From assembly GCF_014204895.1 (NCBI RefSeq), contig NZ_JACHMF010000001.1, forward strand, positions 7,192,001-7,256,000: a stretch of DNA of 64,000 bases, in the 5' to 3' direction. The stretch comes from Paractinoplanes abujensis (GTDB lineage Bacteria > Actinomycetota > Actinomycetes > Mycobacteriales > Micromonosporaceae). The position numbers were made by a program, and so were the translations under genes. This document shows positions 8,233-17,111 of this stretch, piece by piece (within the stretch, counting starts at the first letter, position 1; every line of letters begins with the position of its first letter). Under the pieces are notes generated by a model. The model was not told the origin of the DNA. It searched no databases and was given only the letters and a program-made list of their open reading frames with translations.

Positions 8233-8718
8233 ATGGTTTTCAGTGTCGGCGAGACCGTTGTTTACCCCCACCACGGGGCCGCACTCATCGAGGCAATCGA
8301 AACAAGGGTCATCAAGGGCGAGGAAAAGCAGTATCTTGTGCTGCGCGTTGCCCAGGGCGATCTGACCGTGCGGGTGCCCGCTGAGAACGCCGAAATCGTC
8401 GGCGTGCGCGAAGTGGTTGGCGAGGAAGGCCTGGGCAAGGTCTTCGACGTCCTCCGCGCTCCGCACACCGAGGAGCCGACGAACTGGTCGCGGCGTTACA
8501 AGGCCAATCTCGAGAAGCTTGCCTCCGGCAACCCGCTCAAGGTTGCTGAGGTTGTTCGTGACCTCTGGCGTCGTGAGCGCGAGCGTGGTCTCTCGGCCGG
8601 AGAGAAGCGCATGCTGGCCAAGGCGCGCGACATCCTTGTCGGTGAGGTTGCTCTGGCGGAGAAGAGCACCAAGGACGAGGCCGAGGTTCTCCTCGACAAG
8701 GTCCTCACCGAGGCCTGA
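8233..8718 (+). CDS. carD: CarD-family RNA polymerase-binding transcription regulator
   Basis: 161 residues, the usual CarD length. The N-terminal Tudor-like RNA polymerase-interacting domain ([20 protein letters not shown]) is followed by the helical DNA-binding domain ([31 protein letters not shown] region, ~80-110), which contains the conserved Trp that wedges into the upstream edge of the promoter bubble. In mycobacteria CarD stabilises open complexes at rRNA and many housekeeping promoters and is essential. It is followed closely by ispD, the conserved actinobacterial order. Codon use is a little less GC-extreme than its neighbours, as expected for a highly expressed gene. Confidence 0.97.
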   Translation: MVFSVGETVVYPHHGAALIEAIETRVIKGEEKQYLVLRVAQGDLTVRVPAENAEIVGVREVVGEEGLGKVFDVLRAPHTEEPTNWSRRYKANLEKLASGNPLKVAEVVRDLWRRERERGLSAGEKRMLAKARDILVGEVALAEKSTKDEAEVLLDKVLTEA

Positions 8719-8735
8719 TCCACAACACCGTTTTT

Positions 8736-9452
8736 GTGTTCGCACAGGACCGCGACGTGACCGCGAAGCTCAATGCCCGCGGTGACGTCGCGGTCCTGGT
8801 TCCGGCGGCAGGTGCCGGCCTGAGGCTCGGCCCGGGCGGGCCCAAAGCCTTGCGTCTGCTCTCCGGTGAACCGCTGCTCGTGCATGCGATTCGCCGGGTG
8901 GCGGCCGCGCCGTCGGTCCGTCTCATCGTGGTCGCCGCTCCAGCGGCCGAGGTCGAGGCGGTGCGCACACTTCTGACGCCGGTCGCGCCGGTCACCGTGG
9001 TGGCCGGCGGGGCCGAACGTCAGGAGTCGGTGGCCCGGGCCCTGGCCGCGGTGCCACCCGAGGTCGACATCGTGCTCGTTCACGACGCCGCGCGCGCCCT
9101 GACCCCACCCACCGTGATCGAGTCGGTGGCGGCGGCGGTTCGCGAGGGCCGCCCCGCGGTCATTCCCGTGCTCCCGGTGGTCGACACGATCAAAGAGGTC
9201 GCCGCCGACGAGACGGTCCTCGGCACGGTCGACCGTTCCGTCCTGCGCAGCGTGCAAACCCCGCAGGGCTTCCAGCACAGCGTCCTCGCCGCCGCCCATG
9301 CGGCCGCGGCCGACGCCCTTACCGACGACGCCGGCCTGGTGGAAAAAGCCGGCATTCCGGTCACCTGCGTTCCCGGCTCCGAGCTGGCCATGAAGATCAC
9401 CCGCCCTCTGGACCTGATCCTGGCCGAGGCGCTGCTCGCCCAGCCGCACTGA
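8736..9452 (+). CDS. ispD: 2-C-methyl-D-erythritol 4-phosphate cytidylyltransferase
   Basis: 238 residues. Catalyses CTP + MEP to CDP-ME in the non-mevalonate isoprenoid pathway. The nucleotide-binding motif reads LVPAAGAGLRLGPGGPKAL, followed by VHDAARA, VVDTIKEV, RSVQTPQGF and TDDAGLVEKAG, all in family order. GTG at 8736 gives a ~16-residue extension before the fold begins; GTG at 8757 is an equally good start. It begins 17 bp after carD and is probably co-transcribed with it. IspD and IspF act two steps apart in one pathway, and their products could supply the prenyl donor for the UbiA enzyme upstream. Confidence 0.96.
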   Translation: MFAQDRDVTAKLNARGDVAVLVPAAGAGLRLGPGGPKALRLLSGEPLLVHAIRRVAAAPSVRLIVVAAPAAEVEAVRTLLTPVAPVTVVAGGAERQESVARALAAVPPEVDIVLVHDAARALTPPTVIESVAAAVREGRPAVIPVLPVVDTIKEVAADETVLGTVDRSVLRSVQTPQGFQHSVLAAAHAAAADALTDDAGLVEKAGIPVTCVPGSELAMKITRPLDLILAEALLAQPH

Positions 9453-9530
9453 CCGCCGCCACTCCCAGCCCCGGTAGCGGGCCGTTGCTCCCAGTTCGCC
9501 GGCCCGCCGCTGCTCCTCGGCCCCGGCAAC

Positions 9531-9608
9531 CTGCTGCGGCTTCCGGCCTCGGCGACCTGCTGCGGCTTCCGGCCTCGGCGACCTGCTGCGGCTTCCGGCC
9601 CCGGCGAC
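9531..9608. repeat. Three tandem copies of a 26-bp unit in the ispD-ispF gap
   Basis: Copies at 9531-9556, 9557-9582 and 9583-9608; the first two are identical and the third differs at one base (CTCGG to CCCGG). The unit begins CTGCTGCGGCTTCCGGC. Degenerate partial copies flank the array (about 9505-9530 and 9609-9635). The 200-bp ispD-ispF gap holds nothing else recognisable. There are no spacers, so this is not CRISPR. Confidence 0.9.
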
Positions 9609-9652
9609 CTGCCGCTGCTTCCCGGCCGCTTCGGCACCGATAGCCTGACGCA

Positions 9653-10126
9653 GTGATCAACCAGCGGGTCGGCATCGGTACTGACGTGCACGCCTTCGAG
9701 GCTGGACGGCCCTGCTGGGTAGCCGGCCTGCTCTGGCCCGACGAGACCGGCCTGGCCGGCCACTCCGACGCCGACGTAGCCGCCCACGCCGCGTGCGACG
9801 CGCTCTTCGGCGCTTCCGGGCTGGGCGACCTGGGCAGCAACTTCGGCACCTCCCGCCCCGAATGGGCCGGCGCCTCCGGGGTGGCCCTGCTCACCGAGAC
9901 CGCGCGCCTGGTCCGGGCCGCCTCCTTGGAGATCGTCAACGTCTCGATCCAGGTCATCGGCAACCACCCCAAGATCGGTAAGCGTCGCGCGGAGGCCCAG
10001 CAGGTGTTGTCGGCCGCGGTCGGCGCCCCGGTCACCGTCTCCGGCACCACGACCGACGGCCTCGGGCTCACCGGCCGGGGCGAAGGACTGGCGGCCATGG
10101 CCGTCGCGCTGGTCGCCCAGATCTGA
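9653..10126 (+). CDS. ispF: 2-C-methyl-D-erythritol 2,4-cyclodiphosphate synthase
   Basis: 157 residues, the normal length. Converts CDP-ME 2-phosphate to MEcPP and CMP. It starts with the signature GIGTDVHAF, in which Asp and His bind the catalytic metal, followed by [11 protein letters not shown] (His ligand and the SDAD loop), [13 protein letters not shown] and the substrate-pocket segment [17 protein letters not shown] start at 9653. In many actinobacteria ispD and ispF abut; here a 200-bp repeat-containing gap separates them. Confidence 0.97.
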   Translation: MINQRVGIGTDVHAFEAGRPCWVAGLLWPDETGLAGHSDADVAAHAACDALFGASGLGDLGSNFGTSRPEWAGASGVALLTETARLVRAASLEIVNVSIQVIGNHPKIGKRRAEAQQVLSAAVGAPVTVSGTTTDGLGLTGRGEGLAAMAVALVAQI

Positions 10127-10161
10127 ACCGCCACCTCGGAAGCACACTTTGCTGAAGATCC

Positions 10162-10195
10162 GCGGGTTGTCCACAGGCGGCGGGTTGTCCACAGG
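10162..10195. repeat. Pair of DnaA-box-like direct repeats
   Basis: TTGTCCACA occurs twice in the same orientation, at 10167-10175 and 10185-10193, inside a 16-bp direct repeat (GCGGGTTGTCCACAGG at 10162-10177 and 10180-10195). TTGTCCACA matches the actinobacterial DnaA-box consensus exactly. The pair lies in the 246-bp gap between ispF and the TPR gene, with no other oriC features (no AT-rich unwinding stretch, no dnaA or dnaN). Confidence 0.6.
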
Positions 10196-10372
10196 GCGGC
10201 GCGGCCGCGGCCTCGAAGATCGACGAAAGCGGTCACAATTGGCAGTGGCGGGGGACCCCCGGTGGAGGGCGGGCCATGAGTGTGGGGGATGTGGGCGAAA
10301 TGCGTGCTTCCGGTGACTCGGGGCGGGTTACCCGGCAGCGTGGGATTTCGTGGCAGCGCCTACTCTCGGAGC

Positions 10373-11527
10373 GTGGCCGCGCCTCTGGAACCCGAAACCA
10401 CGCCGGAAGAGTATCGGCAGCGTGCGCTGCTGCTGGCCGACCTCGGGCGGTATGACGAGGCCGCGCAGGAGATCGCTTCGGGGCTGGCGACGGCGCCCGA
10501 CGAGGCCAGTTTGCTGGCCACTCTGGCCCGCATCCATCTCGCAGCGGATCAGCCCGGCGAGGCGTTGCGGGCGGCCGAGCGGGCGGTGGCGGCGTCCCCG
10601 TCGACGTTGACCAACCTTGTCGTCCGGGCCATGGCGCTCACCGACAGCGAGAAGTACGGCGAGGCGGCGCAGGTCGCGAGCGCGATCATCAGGCAGTGGC
10701 CCGCCGACGCGTACGCCCAGCGCACCGGGGCGGCCCTGCTCAGTGAGTCGCGCAACGGGCAGGAAGCGTTGAACGCCGCGTGGAACGCCGTCCGCGTCGC
10801 GCCCGCCGAGGCCGAGGCGCATCTGGTGCTGGCCGTCGTGGCTGCTCGGCTGCGTCTTTTCGATCTGGCCCAACGGGCGTACGCGCAAGCCTTGGATCTT
10901 GACCCGGCGATCGGGGACGCCCAGCGCGACGTCGGCATCGTGCGGTTCGAGCGGCGGCGTTGGGCGCGAGCCTTGGAGTCGCTGGCCGACGAGGCGACGC
11001 TGCCGGTGGCCCCCGACGCCGAGGGCGACTATCCGCAGCCGTTCCCGCGGAGCTACCCGGCGCCGGACCGGCCCGACCCGGAGGAACCGCAGACCACCTC
11101 GGCCGGCTGGACGGGGGAGGCCGCGGTCAGCCGGCCCAGCCGGCCGGTGCTCGACCCGTCCGCCGACTCGGCCGAGGCGGTCCGGCGGCACGTGCTTTTC
11201 GGCACCAACGCCACGCTGGTCGCCGGCCTGTTCGCGGGGCTGATGACGCTGACCAGCGAGGGGATTTCGCGCACCTGGGCCGGGCTGATCGGTGTGCTGC
11301 TGTTCGCCGGTGTGACCTTCGTGCTCAACCGGGCCGTGCCGGAGCCGCTGGCGGTGGCCCTGACCCGGCTCCGGCAACACAACCGTCCGCTGGCGGCCGC
11401 GGCCTACGTGGGCTTCGTGGCGCCGTTGCTGCTGTTCGTCTACGCCCTGGTCGGTGGTGTGGTGCCCCTGGTGGCCGCGATGGCGGTGGCGGCCCTGGCC
11501 GAGATCCTGATCCTGACCCGCCGCTGA
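10373..11527 (+). CDS. TPR-repeat protein with C-terminal membrane segments
   Basis: About 384 residues. The first ~210 form tetratricopeptide repeats (for example LLADLGRYDEAAQEIASGL, IHLAADQPGEALRAAERAV and AYAQALDLDPAIGDAQRDV). An acidic/proline-rich linker of ~60 residues precedes three or four hydrophobic helices (ATLVAGLFAGLMTL, LIGVLLFAGVTFVL, PLLLFVYALVGGVVPLV and MAVAALAEILIL). The TPR part is predicted cytoplasmic and probably binds a partner protein. GTG at 10373 is chosen because the repeats begin ~15 residues later; an in-frame start at 10280 would add a tail without recognisable features. Function unknown. Confidence 0.78.
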   Translation: MAAPLEPETTPEEYRQRALLLADLGRYDEAAQEIASGLATAPDEASLLATLARIHLAADQPGEALRAAERAVAASPSTLTNLVVRAMALTDSEKYGEAAQVASAIIRQWPADAYAQRTGAALLSESRNGQEALNAAWNAVRVAPAEAEAHLVLAVVAARLRLFDLAQRAYAQALDLDPAIGDAQRDVGIVRFERRRWARALESLADEATLPVAPDAEGDYPQPFPRSYPAPDRPDPEEPQTTSAGWTGEAAVSRPSRPVLDPSADSAEAVRRHVLFGTNATLVAGLFAGLMTLTSEGISRTWAGLIGVLLFAGVTFVLNRAVPEPLAVALTRLRQHNRPLAAAAYVGFVAPLLLFVYALVGGVVPLVAAMAVAALAEILILTRR

Positions 11528-11600
11528 CACCTCGGCGCTCGGCTCGGCCGTGCACGGACCGGTCTGGTGGGGCGGGCTGCCAGCCGGGGGTTGGGGCTGG

Positions 11601-12614
11601 TCAAGCGGCCTCCTGCGCCGGGGGCTGGTCGTGGGCGGTCAGGGTGGCGAGGGCGGCCCGGACGACGGGTTCGGCGTGGTGGCCGGGTGAGAGCGCGTCC
11701 AGCGCCAGCAGAGCCGCGCCCGTGATCGGGGGTGCGGCGGGAACGGAGATCTCGACCAGCGGGGCCTGGCGACGCGCGCCCGCGACCACCTGGTTGTGCA
11801 GGAGGGGGTGCTGGGCCCGCAGCACGCTGCCCCCCAGCACCAGGGCATGGGGGCGGTCGAGCAGGTCGAGCCGGTTCGCGGCCACGCGGTGCTGGCCCAC
11901 GATCTCGTCGGCCTGCCGCTTGATCAGGGCCAGGGCCACCGCGTCCCCGTCCGCGGCCACCTCGAACAGCAGGTGCGACAGGGGCGGGATGGCCGCGCCG
12001 GGGATCTCGCCGAAGTGCACGGCGATCGAGACGGCCTCGACCGTGGGCCGGCCGAAGTGCGCGGCCACGGCGGCGCTGAGGGCGGTCGGCGCACCGCGGC
12101 CGTCCTCGCCGCGGGCGGCCAGGTGCAGGGTCTGGTCGGCCAGTTCGTGCCCGCCGCCCCAGTCGCCGGAGATCGGGCCGAGGGCGACGAACCGGGCCGT
12201 ACGCCCGTCGGCCGCGCGGCCCACGCAGTTGTTGCCGGCCCCGCAGACGACGGTGACCGCGTCGGGCATCGCAGTGCCGGAGCGCAGCAGGGCGAAGCAG
12301 TCGTTGTCGACCACGGTCCGGCGGGCCCACGACCGGGCCGACAGCGCCTCCTGCAGGGCGGTCACCTCGATCGGCAGGTCGGCGCCGGCCAGGTATGCCG
12401 CCACGACGTCGACGGGGGTGCCGTACGGGATGCCGGCCCGCGCGTGCACGGCCCGGATGAGCTGGTCGAGCACCGTGACCGTGCCGTCCAGGCCGATGTT
12501 GTGCGGGGAGGACGTGCCGCCGCGGACGTAGCCGAGCACTTCGCCGGTCGCCGTGCCGAGCACCACGTCCGTCTTCGAGTTGCCCCCGTCGACCGCCAGA
12601 TAGAGCGCTCTCAT
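11601..12614 (-). CDS. csnK: Sugar kinase of the BadF/N-acetylglucosamine kinase family (CsnK-like)
   Basis: 337 residues, ASKHA fold. The phosphate-1 motif is LAVDGGNSKTDVVLG; CGAGNNCVGR and GPISGDWGGGHEL match the GlcNAc-kinase group, and ALVLGGSVLRA is the adenosine motif. It probably phosphorylates glucosamine or an oligomer-derived sugar after import. The ATG at 12614 overlaps the csnH stop by 4 bp (ATGA), which fixes the start and makes it the last gene of the operon. In Streptomyces coelicolor the csnR-csnEFGH-csnK cluster for chitosan-oligosaccharide uptake ends with such a kinase; the name is assigned by that order and the family. Confidence 0.85.
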   Translation of the reverse strand: MRALYLAVDGGNSKTDVVLGTATGEVLGYVRGGTSSPHNIGLDGTVTVLDQLIRAVHARAGIPYGTPVDVVAAYLAGADLPIEVTALQEALSARSWARRTVVDNDCFALLRSGTAMPDAVTVVCGAGNNCVGRAADGRTARFVALGPISGDWGGGHELADQTLHLAARGEDGRGAPTALSAAVAAHFGRPTVEAVSIAVHFGEIPGAAIPPLSHLLFEVAADGDAVALALIKRQADEIVGQHRVAANRLDLLDRPHALVLGGSVLRAQHPLLHNQVVAGARRQAPLVEISVPAAPPITGAALLALDALSPGHHAEPVVRAALATLTAHDQPPAQEAA

Positions 12615-13867
12615 CGGGCCCACGCGAGATGCGCCCGGCCGCTCGCGATGAGCAGGTCGGTGAGCGGGTCGGCGATCTCGTGCTGCCCGACCAGCGGGTG
12701 GGCGAGCAGCGCCCGATACACCCGTTCCCGGCCGCCGCGCAGCGCCGCGTCCAGCGCAAGCTCCTCATAACCGGAGACGTGACCGATGAGTCCCGCCATA
12801 TCCGGCGGCAGCGGCGACACCGGCAAGACGGCCGGACCGTCGATGGAGGCCCGAGCCGACACCTCGATCACCGCGGATGCCGGCAAGAACGGCAAAAGGC
12901 CTTCATTTCGTACGTTGACCGAGTGCACCGCGGAGGAATCGAACCCGTGCAGCGAGGCGATCAACCCGACCGCGGCTTCCGAGTAGTACGCGCCCCCGCG
13001 CTCCTCCAGCAATGCCGGCTTCTGCACCAGCGAGACGTCCCGGTACATCTCGAGCAGCGAAGCCTCCAGTTCGGCCACCCGCTGACCCCGCGTCGGCGCG
13101 CCGATCAGCGACTGCACATGCCGGTCATGCGAGTAGAAGTACGAGAGGTAGTACGACGGGACATTGCCCAGGGACTGGAGCACCGCCTGTGCGAGATCGA
13201 CCTCGGCGGCCAGGGAAGGCAGGTGATCACGTAGGAGATCCGGCAGTCGATCGACACCGTCCACATAGGCGGCCCGCTCCCACGTCAGGTGGTTGAGGCC
13301 CACATGTTCGAGCACGACCTGCGACGGGTCCACGCCGAGGTGGCCGGCGAACCGCCGCTGGAAGCCGATCGCCACGTTGCACAACCCGACGGCCCGGTGG
13401 CCGGCGTCGAGCAGCGCCCGCGTGACGATGCCGACCGGGTTGGTGAAGTCGATGATCCAGGCCCCCGGCTTGGCCCGTTCGCGGATGCGCGACGCCACGT
13501 CGAGCACCACGGGGACCGTACGGAGGGCCTTGGCCAGGCCTCCGGCGCCGGTGGTCTCCTGACCGACGCAGCCGCACTCGAGCGGGAACGTCTCGTCGTT
13601 GATCCGGGCCTGCTGACCGCCGACGCGCAGCTGGATCAGCGCCACGTCGGCGTCGGTCACGCCCGCGTCGAGGTCGGTCGTCCACCAGATCTTGGCCTGG
13701 TGTCCGTGGTGCTGCAGGATGCGGGCGGAGAACGCGCCCACCACGTCGAGCCGTTCGGCCGCCGGGTCGATCAGCACCAGTTCGGTGACCATCGACCCGA
13801 GCCGGGCGAACCCGTCGACCAGTTCCGGCGTGTAGGTGGAGCCACCGCCGATGACCGCGATTTTCAA
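12611..13867 (-). CDS. csnH: Glycoside hydrolase family 4 enzyme (CsnH-like)
   Basis: 418 residues. GH4 enzymes cleave glycosides by an NAD- and metal-dependent redox-elimination route. The NAD motif IAVIGGGSTYTPEL starts at residue 3; the metal ligands are expected at Cys163 (GLCNVAIG) and His193 (HVGLNHLTW), both present; FTNPVGIVT is the conserved substrate loop. Family members include 6-phospho-beta-glucosidases; in a csn operon the likely substrate is an imported glucosaminide. The start is a TTG at 13865-13867 that overlaps the stop of csnG (TTGA), placing the Rossmann motif at the N-terminus as in the family. Coupled on both sides by 4-bp overlaps. Confidence 0.88.
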   Translation of the reverse strand: MKIAVIGGGSTYTPELVDGFARLGSMVTELVLIDPAAERLDVVGAFSARILQHHGHQAKIWWTTDLDAGVTDADVALIQLRVGGQQARINDETFPLECGCVGQETTGAGGLAKALRTVPVVLDVASRIRERAKPGAWIIDFTNPVGIVTRALLDAGHRAVGLCNVAIGFQRRFAGHLGVDPSQVVLEHVGLNHLTWERAAYVDGVDRLPDLLRDHLPSLAAEVDLAQAVLQSLGNVPSYYLSYFYSHDRHVQSLIGAPTRGQRVAELEASLLEMYRDVSLVQKPALLEERGGAYYSEAAVGLIASLHGFDSSAVHSVNVRNEGLLPFLPASAVIEVSARASIDGPAVLPVSPLPPDMAGLIGHVSGYEELALDAALRGGRERVYRALLAHPLVGQHEIADPLTDLLIASGRAHLAWAR

Positions 13868-14745
13868 CCCTTGAATCCCGTCAATGTGATGCCTTGGACG
13901 AAGGCACGCTGAGCGAAGAAGAAAATGATGATGAGCGGGGCCATGGCCAGCACCGTGGCCGCGGTGACCAGGTTCCAGTCGACGTGGTGGACACTGTGGA
14001 ACGAGGCCAGGCCGAGCGACAGCGTCCAGGAGCTCTCGTTCTCGCTGGTGTAGAGCAGCGGGCCGTAGTAGTCGTTCCAGCAGTAGAAGAACTGGAACAG
14101 CCCGGCCGCCGCGATGCCGGGGCGCGCCATCGGCAGCACGACCCGCAGCAGCGTGCGCCATTCGCCGCAGCCGTCGACCCGGGCCGCGTCGAGATATTCG
14201 CTGGGGATCGTGAGCAGGAACTGGCGCAGCAGGAAGATGCAGAACGCGTCGCCGAAGATCGCCGGGATGATCAGCGGGGCCAGCGAGCCGGTCAGGCCGT
14301 AGCGGGCCCACATCAGATACAGCGGCACGGTGACGACCTGCGGCGGGAGCATCATCACGCAGATCACCAGCAGGAACAGCCCGTTGCGGCCGCGGAACCG
14401 CAACTTCGCCAGCGCGTACGCGGCGGGAACGCTCGACAGCAGCACCAGCACGGTCGACGACACCGCATAGATGATCGTGTTGAGCAGATAGCGCGGCAGC
14501 GGCGTGACCTCGAAGACCCGTACGTAGTTCTCCGGGTGCCACGCGTTGGGCCAGTAATCACTGGTCAGAGCCTGATCGCTGGTCATCAGCGAGAGCAGCA
14601 CGAGGTAGACGACCGGGGTCACGAACATGATCCCGAGCACGATCGCGATGCTGTGCTTGCCGATCCACGCCAGCCGGCGCTGCCGCGCGTATCGGCGGTC
14701 GGGCGGGGCCGGCGCAAGAACCGGCGCCTCCATCAGAGCTGTCAC
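13864..14745 (-). CDS. csnG: ABC sugar transporter permease, MalG type (CsnG-like)
   Basis: 293 residues with six predicted transmembrane helices. The EAA loop that docks on the ATPase reads EYLDAARVDGCGEWRTLLRVVLPMARPG. A Pro-rich cytoplasmic N-terminus precedes the first helix (IAIVLGIMFVTPVVYLVLLSL). The GTG at 14745 overlaps the csnF stop (GTGA). With CsnF it forms the membrane channel for chitosan oligosaccharides. No ATP-binding gene is in the operon, as is usual for actinobacterial sugar importers served by the shared ATPase MsiK. Confidence 0.92.
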   Translation of the reverse strand: MTALMEAPVLAPAPPDRRYARQRRLAWIGKHSIAIVLGIMFVTPVVYLVLLSLMTSDQALTSDYWPNAWHPENYVRVFEVTPLPRYLLNTIIYAVSSTVLVLLSSVPAAYALAKLRFRGRNGLFLLVICVMMLPPQVVTVPLYLMWARYGLTGSLAPLIIPAIFGDAFCIFLLRQFLLTIPSEYLDAARVDGCGEWRTLLRVVLPMARPGIAAAGLFQFFYCWNDYYGPLLYTSENESSWTLSLGLASFHSVHHVDWNLVTAATVLAMAPLIIIFFFAQRAFVQGITLTGFKG

Positions 14746-15680
14746 GATTCCTCCCCGGTGAAGGCCTTGGCCCGGCGCAGCAGGATCAACGTGACTCCCA
14801 GCGCCACCACGAACAGGCCGATGGCCAGCGCGTTGGCGTAGCCGAGGGCGCTGTAGCGGAAGCCGACGGTGTAGAGCCAGAGCGGATAGGTGAAGGTCGA
14901 GCCCTCGGGGAAGCCGAAGTTCGACGAGATGCCGCCGCCCACGGTGGCCTGCCCGCTGGCGATCGAGCCCGCCACGGCCGCCTGGTCGAAGTACTGCAGT
15001 GTGTAGATCACGCCGGTCACCGCCGCGAACAGCACCACCGGCTGGATCGTCGGCAGCGTGATCGAGCGGAACCGCTGCCACGCGTTCGCGCCGTCCAGCT
15101 CCGCGGCCTCGTACAGGCTGGCCGGCACCCCGAGAACAGCGGCCAGGAAGATCACCATGAGGTCGCCGATCGCCCACAGGCCGAGCAGCACCAGCGAGGG
15201 CTTGGCCCACGTGGGCGAGTTGAACCACAGCGGGCCCTGGATGCCTATCGACTCCAGGAAGTGGTTGACCGGACCGGTGCCCGGCTTGAGCAGGTAGACG
15301 AACGCGATGGTGGCGGCCACCGGCGGGACCAGCGCGGGCAGGTAGAAGACCGTACGGAAGAAACCGGCGCCCCGCTTGAGCTGGGTCAGCAGCATCGAGA
15401 GGCCGACCGCCCCGATGATCCGTACGGGAACGAAGACCACCACCATCCACAGCGTGTTGCGGACGGACTGCAGCAGGAACGGGTCGTCGGCCATCCGCCG
15501 GTAGTTGTCCAGCCCCACCCACTCGGGTACCGAGAGCAGGTCGAACTTCGTGAACGAGAAGTAGACCGCCGAACCCAGGGGGTACAGGAAGAACACGGCG
15601 ATGCCGATCAGCGCGGGCGCGAGGAACGAGAAGGTGGTGGCGCCCTTCCTGACCCGTACGCCCAAGGGTTTGGCGGTCAT
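14742..15680 (-). CDS. csnF: ABC sugar transporter permease, MalF type (CsnF-like)
   Basis: 312 residues, six predicted helices starting with FLAPALIGIAVFFLYPLGSAV. The EAA loop is SLYEAAELDGANAWQRFRSITLPTIQPV. Starts 2 bp after the csnE stop, with the 5' end at an ATG at 15680. Heterodimer partner of CsnG. The GYANALAIGLFVVALG segment near the C-terminus is typical of the last helix of this permease class. Confidence 0.92.
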   Translation of the reverse strand: MTAKPLGVRVRKGATTFSFLAPALIGIAVFFLYPLGSAVYFSFTKFDLLSVPEWVGLDNYRRMADDPFLLQSVRNTLWMVVVFVPVRIIGAVGLSMLLTQLKRGAGFFRTVFYLPALVPPVAATIAFVYLLKPGTGPVNHFLESIGIQGPLWFNSPTWAKPSLVLLGLWAIGDLMVIFLAAVLGVPASLYEAAELDGANAWQRFRSITLPTIQPVVLFAAVTGVIYTLQYFDQAAVAGSIASGQATVGGGISSNFGFPEGSTFTYPLWLYTVGFRYSALGYANALAIGLFVVALGVTLILLRRAKAFTGEES

Positions 15681-15682
15681 CG

Positions 15683-16999
15683 TCAGCCGCCCAGAGTCAT
15701 GACGCTGTTGATCTGCTTGTCGGCATCGGCCAGGCCCGCGTCGAGGTTCTTGACCTTGCCGGCCTGATAGCTGTTCAGGAACTGACCGAACGTTTCCTGG
15801 TACGCCGGTCCCGACGCGCTGGGCGGGGTCGTCGACGAGTTCGGGTTGTTGAAGATGTCGATGAACGTCTTGAAGTCGGCGTCCGCGTTGAGGCCCGGGT
15901 CGGCGATCGACGCGGTCGTGGTCGGGATGTTCTTGAGCAGCCCCGAGAGCTTGATGATGGCCTTGTCGTTAGTGGTCAGATACTTGATCAGCTCCCACGC
16001 GGCCTCGGGGTTCTTGGCGTTCTTGCTGATCCCGACGATGTTGCCGGTCACGTAGCCGCCGCCGTACCGGGCGGGGTCGCTGGTCGGGATGGGCGCTACC
16101 CCGTACTTGAGGTCCGGGGTCTGATCTTTCACGAAGGCCAAGCGGTACTCGGCGTCGATGTTGATCGCGACCTGGCCCTTCTGGAAGGCGTTGTCGGCGC
16201 TGTACTCGTCACCCAGGCTCGCCCGGAACTTGGTCAGGTTCTCGTAGCCGTACCAGTCGACCAGGTCCTTCTGCCAGGTCATCAGCGTCTTCCAGGCCGG
16301 GTCGGCGCCCACCGCGGACTTGCCGTCGTCGGTCAGCCACTTGGCGCCGACGGCCGGGGCGAGGTGCGAGGCGGCGTTCTCGTAGAAGTCGTACAGCGGC
16401 AGGAACCCGACGGTCTTGAGTGAGCCGTCGGCGTTCTTCACTGTCAGTTTTTTCGCGTACGCGGTCAGCTCGTCCAGGGTCTTGGGCGGCCCGCTCAGCC
16501 CGGCCTTGGCGAACAGGTCCTTGTTGTAGAACATGCCGTACGCGTCGGCCAGGAACGGCATCGCGCACCGCTTGCCCTGATACTCCGTGTAGGACCGGGT
16601 GGTCGCGTTGAGCTGGTTCAGGTCGACTTTGTCGCGGTCGAGGTACTGCTTGAGGTCGATCCACGCGCCCGACGAGCAGAACTTGCCGACGATGTCGGTC
16701 GAGTAGGACAGCCCCACGTCCGGCCCGTTGCCGGCGCCGATGGCCTGGGTGACCTTGGAATCGTCCTGACCGGCCTTGATCGTCACCTTGATCTTGGGGT
16801 GGTCGGCTTCGAAGTCCTTGACCACCTGGTCGATCGCCGCGGCCTCGCGCTCGGTGAAGAAGTGCCAGAGTTCCACGGTGCCGGCCACTTCCGTACCGGG
16901 GTCGGCGATCTTGGTTTCCTTGGGCGCCGGGGTGCAGGCGGCCGCCAGTGCGGCAGTCGATACCAGGGCAAAAAGGGCGCGCGGGAGCCGTTTGTTCAC
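15683..16999 (-). CDS. csnE: Sugar-binding lipoprotein of ABC transporter (CsnE-like)
   Basis: 438 residues, extracellular solute-binding protein family 1. Type II signal peptide with lipobox LAAAC (Cys22), then the family start GTVELWHFFTEREAAAIDQVVKDFEADHP. Conserved elements include GNGPDVGLSYSTD and the aromatic-rich C-terminal lobe. It would capture chitosan oligosaccharides outside the cell and deliver them to CsnFG. The start is GTG (16997-16999) with GAGAGG (complement of 17005-17010) upstream. It follows csnR after a 287-bp gap that holds tandem repeats and an AT-rich promoter-like stretch (17020-17060), so it may have its own promoter. Confidence 0.92.
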   Translation of the reverse strand: MNKRLPRALFALVSTAALAAACTPAPKETKIADPGTEVAGTVELWHFFTEREAAAIDQVVKDFEADHPKIKVTIKAGQDDSKVTQAIGAGNGPDVGLSYSTDIVGKFCSSGAWIDLKQYLDRDKVDLNQLNATTRSYTEYQGKRCAMPFLADAYGMFYNKDLFAKAGLSGPPKTLDELTAYAKKLTVKNADGSLKTVGFLPLYDFYENAASHLAPAVGAKWLTDDGKSAVGADPAWKTLMTWQKDLVDWYGYENLTKFRASLGDEYSADNAFQKGQVAINIDAEYRLAFVKDQTPDLKYGVAPIPTSDPARYGGGYVTGNIVGISKNAKNPEAAWELIKYLTTNDKAIIKLSGLLKNIPTTTASIADPGLNADADFKTFIDIFNNPNSSTTPPSASGPAYQETFGQFLNSYQAGKVKNLDAGLADADKQINSVMTLGG

Positions 17000-17111
17000 T
17001 GTGGCCTCTCAGAATTCGGCTATGCGAAGAATGAAATAAATTGATAAAACGGGAGAAATTGAAAGTGGGTGCGAAGGGCGCGGGGTCAGGCAAGGGTGTG
17101 TTGGCGCGGGG

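Noticed and set aside
9531..9608. CRISPR-like array
   Set aside because: Repeats are directly adjacent without spacers and only three copies exist; no cas genes are nearby.
10162..10195. Chromosomal origin of replication
   Set aside because: Only two DnaA boxes, no AT-rich unwinding element and no dnaA, dnaN or rpmH genes nearby.
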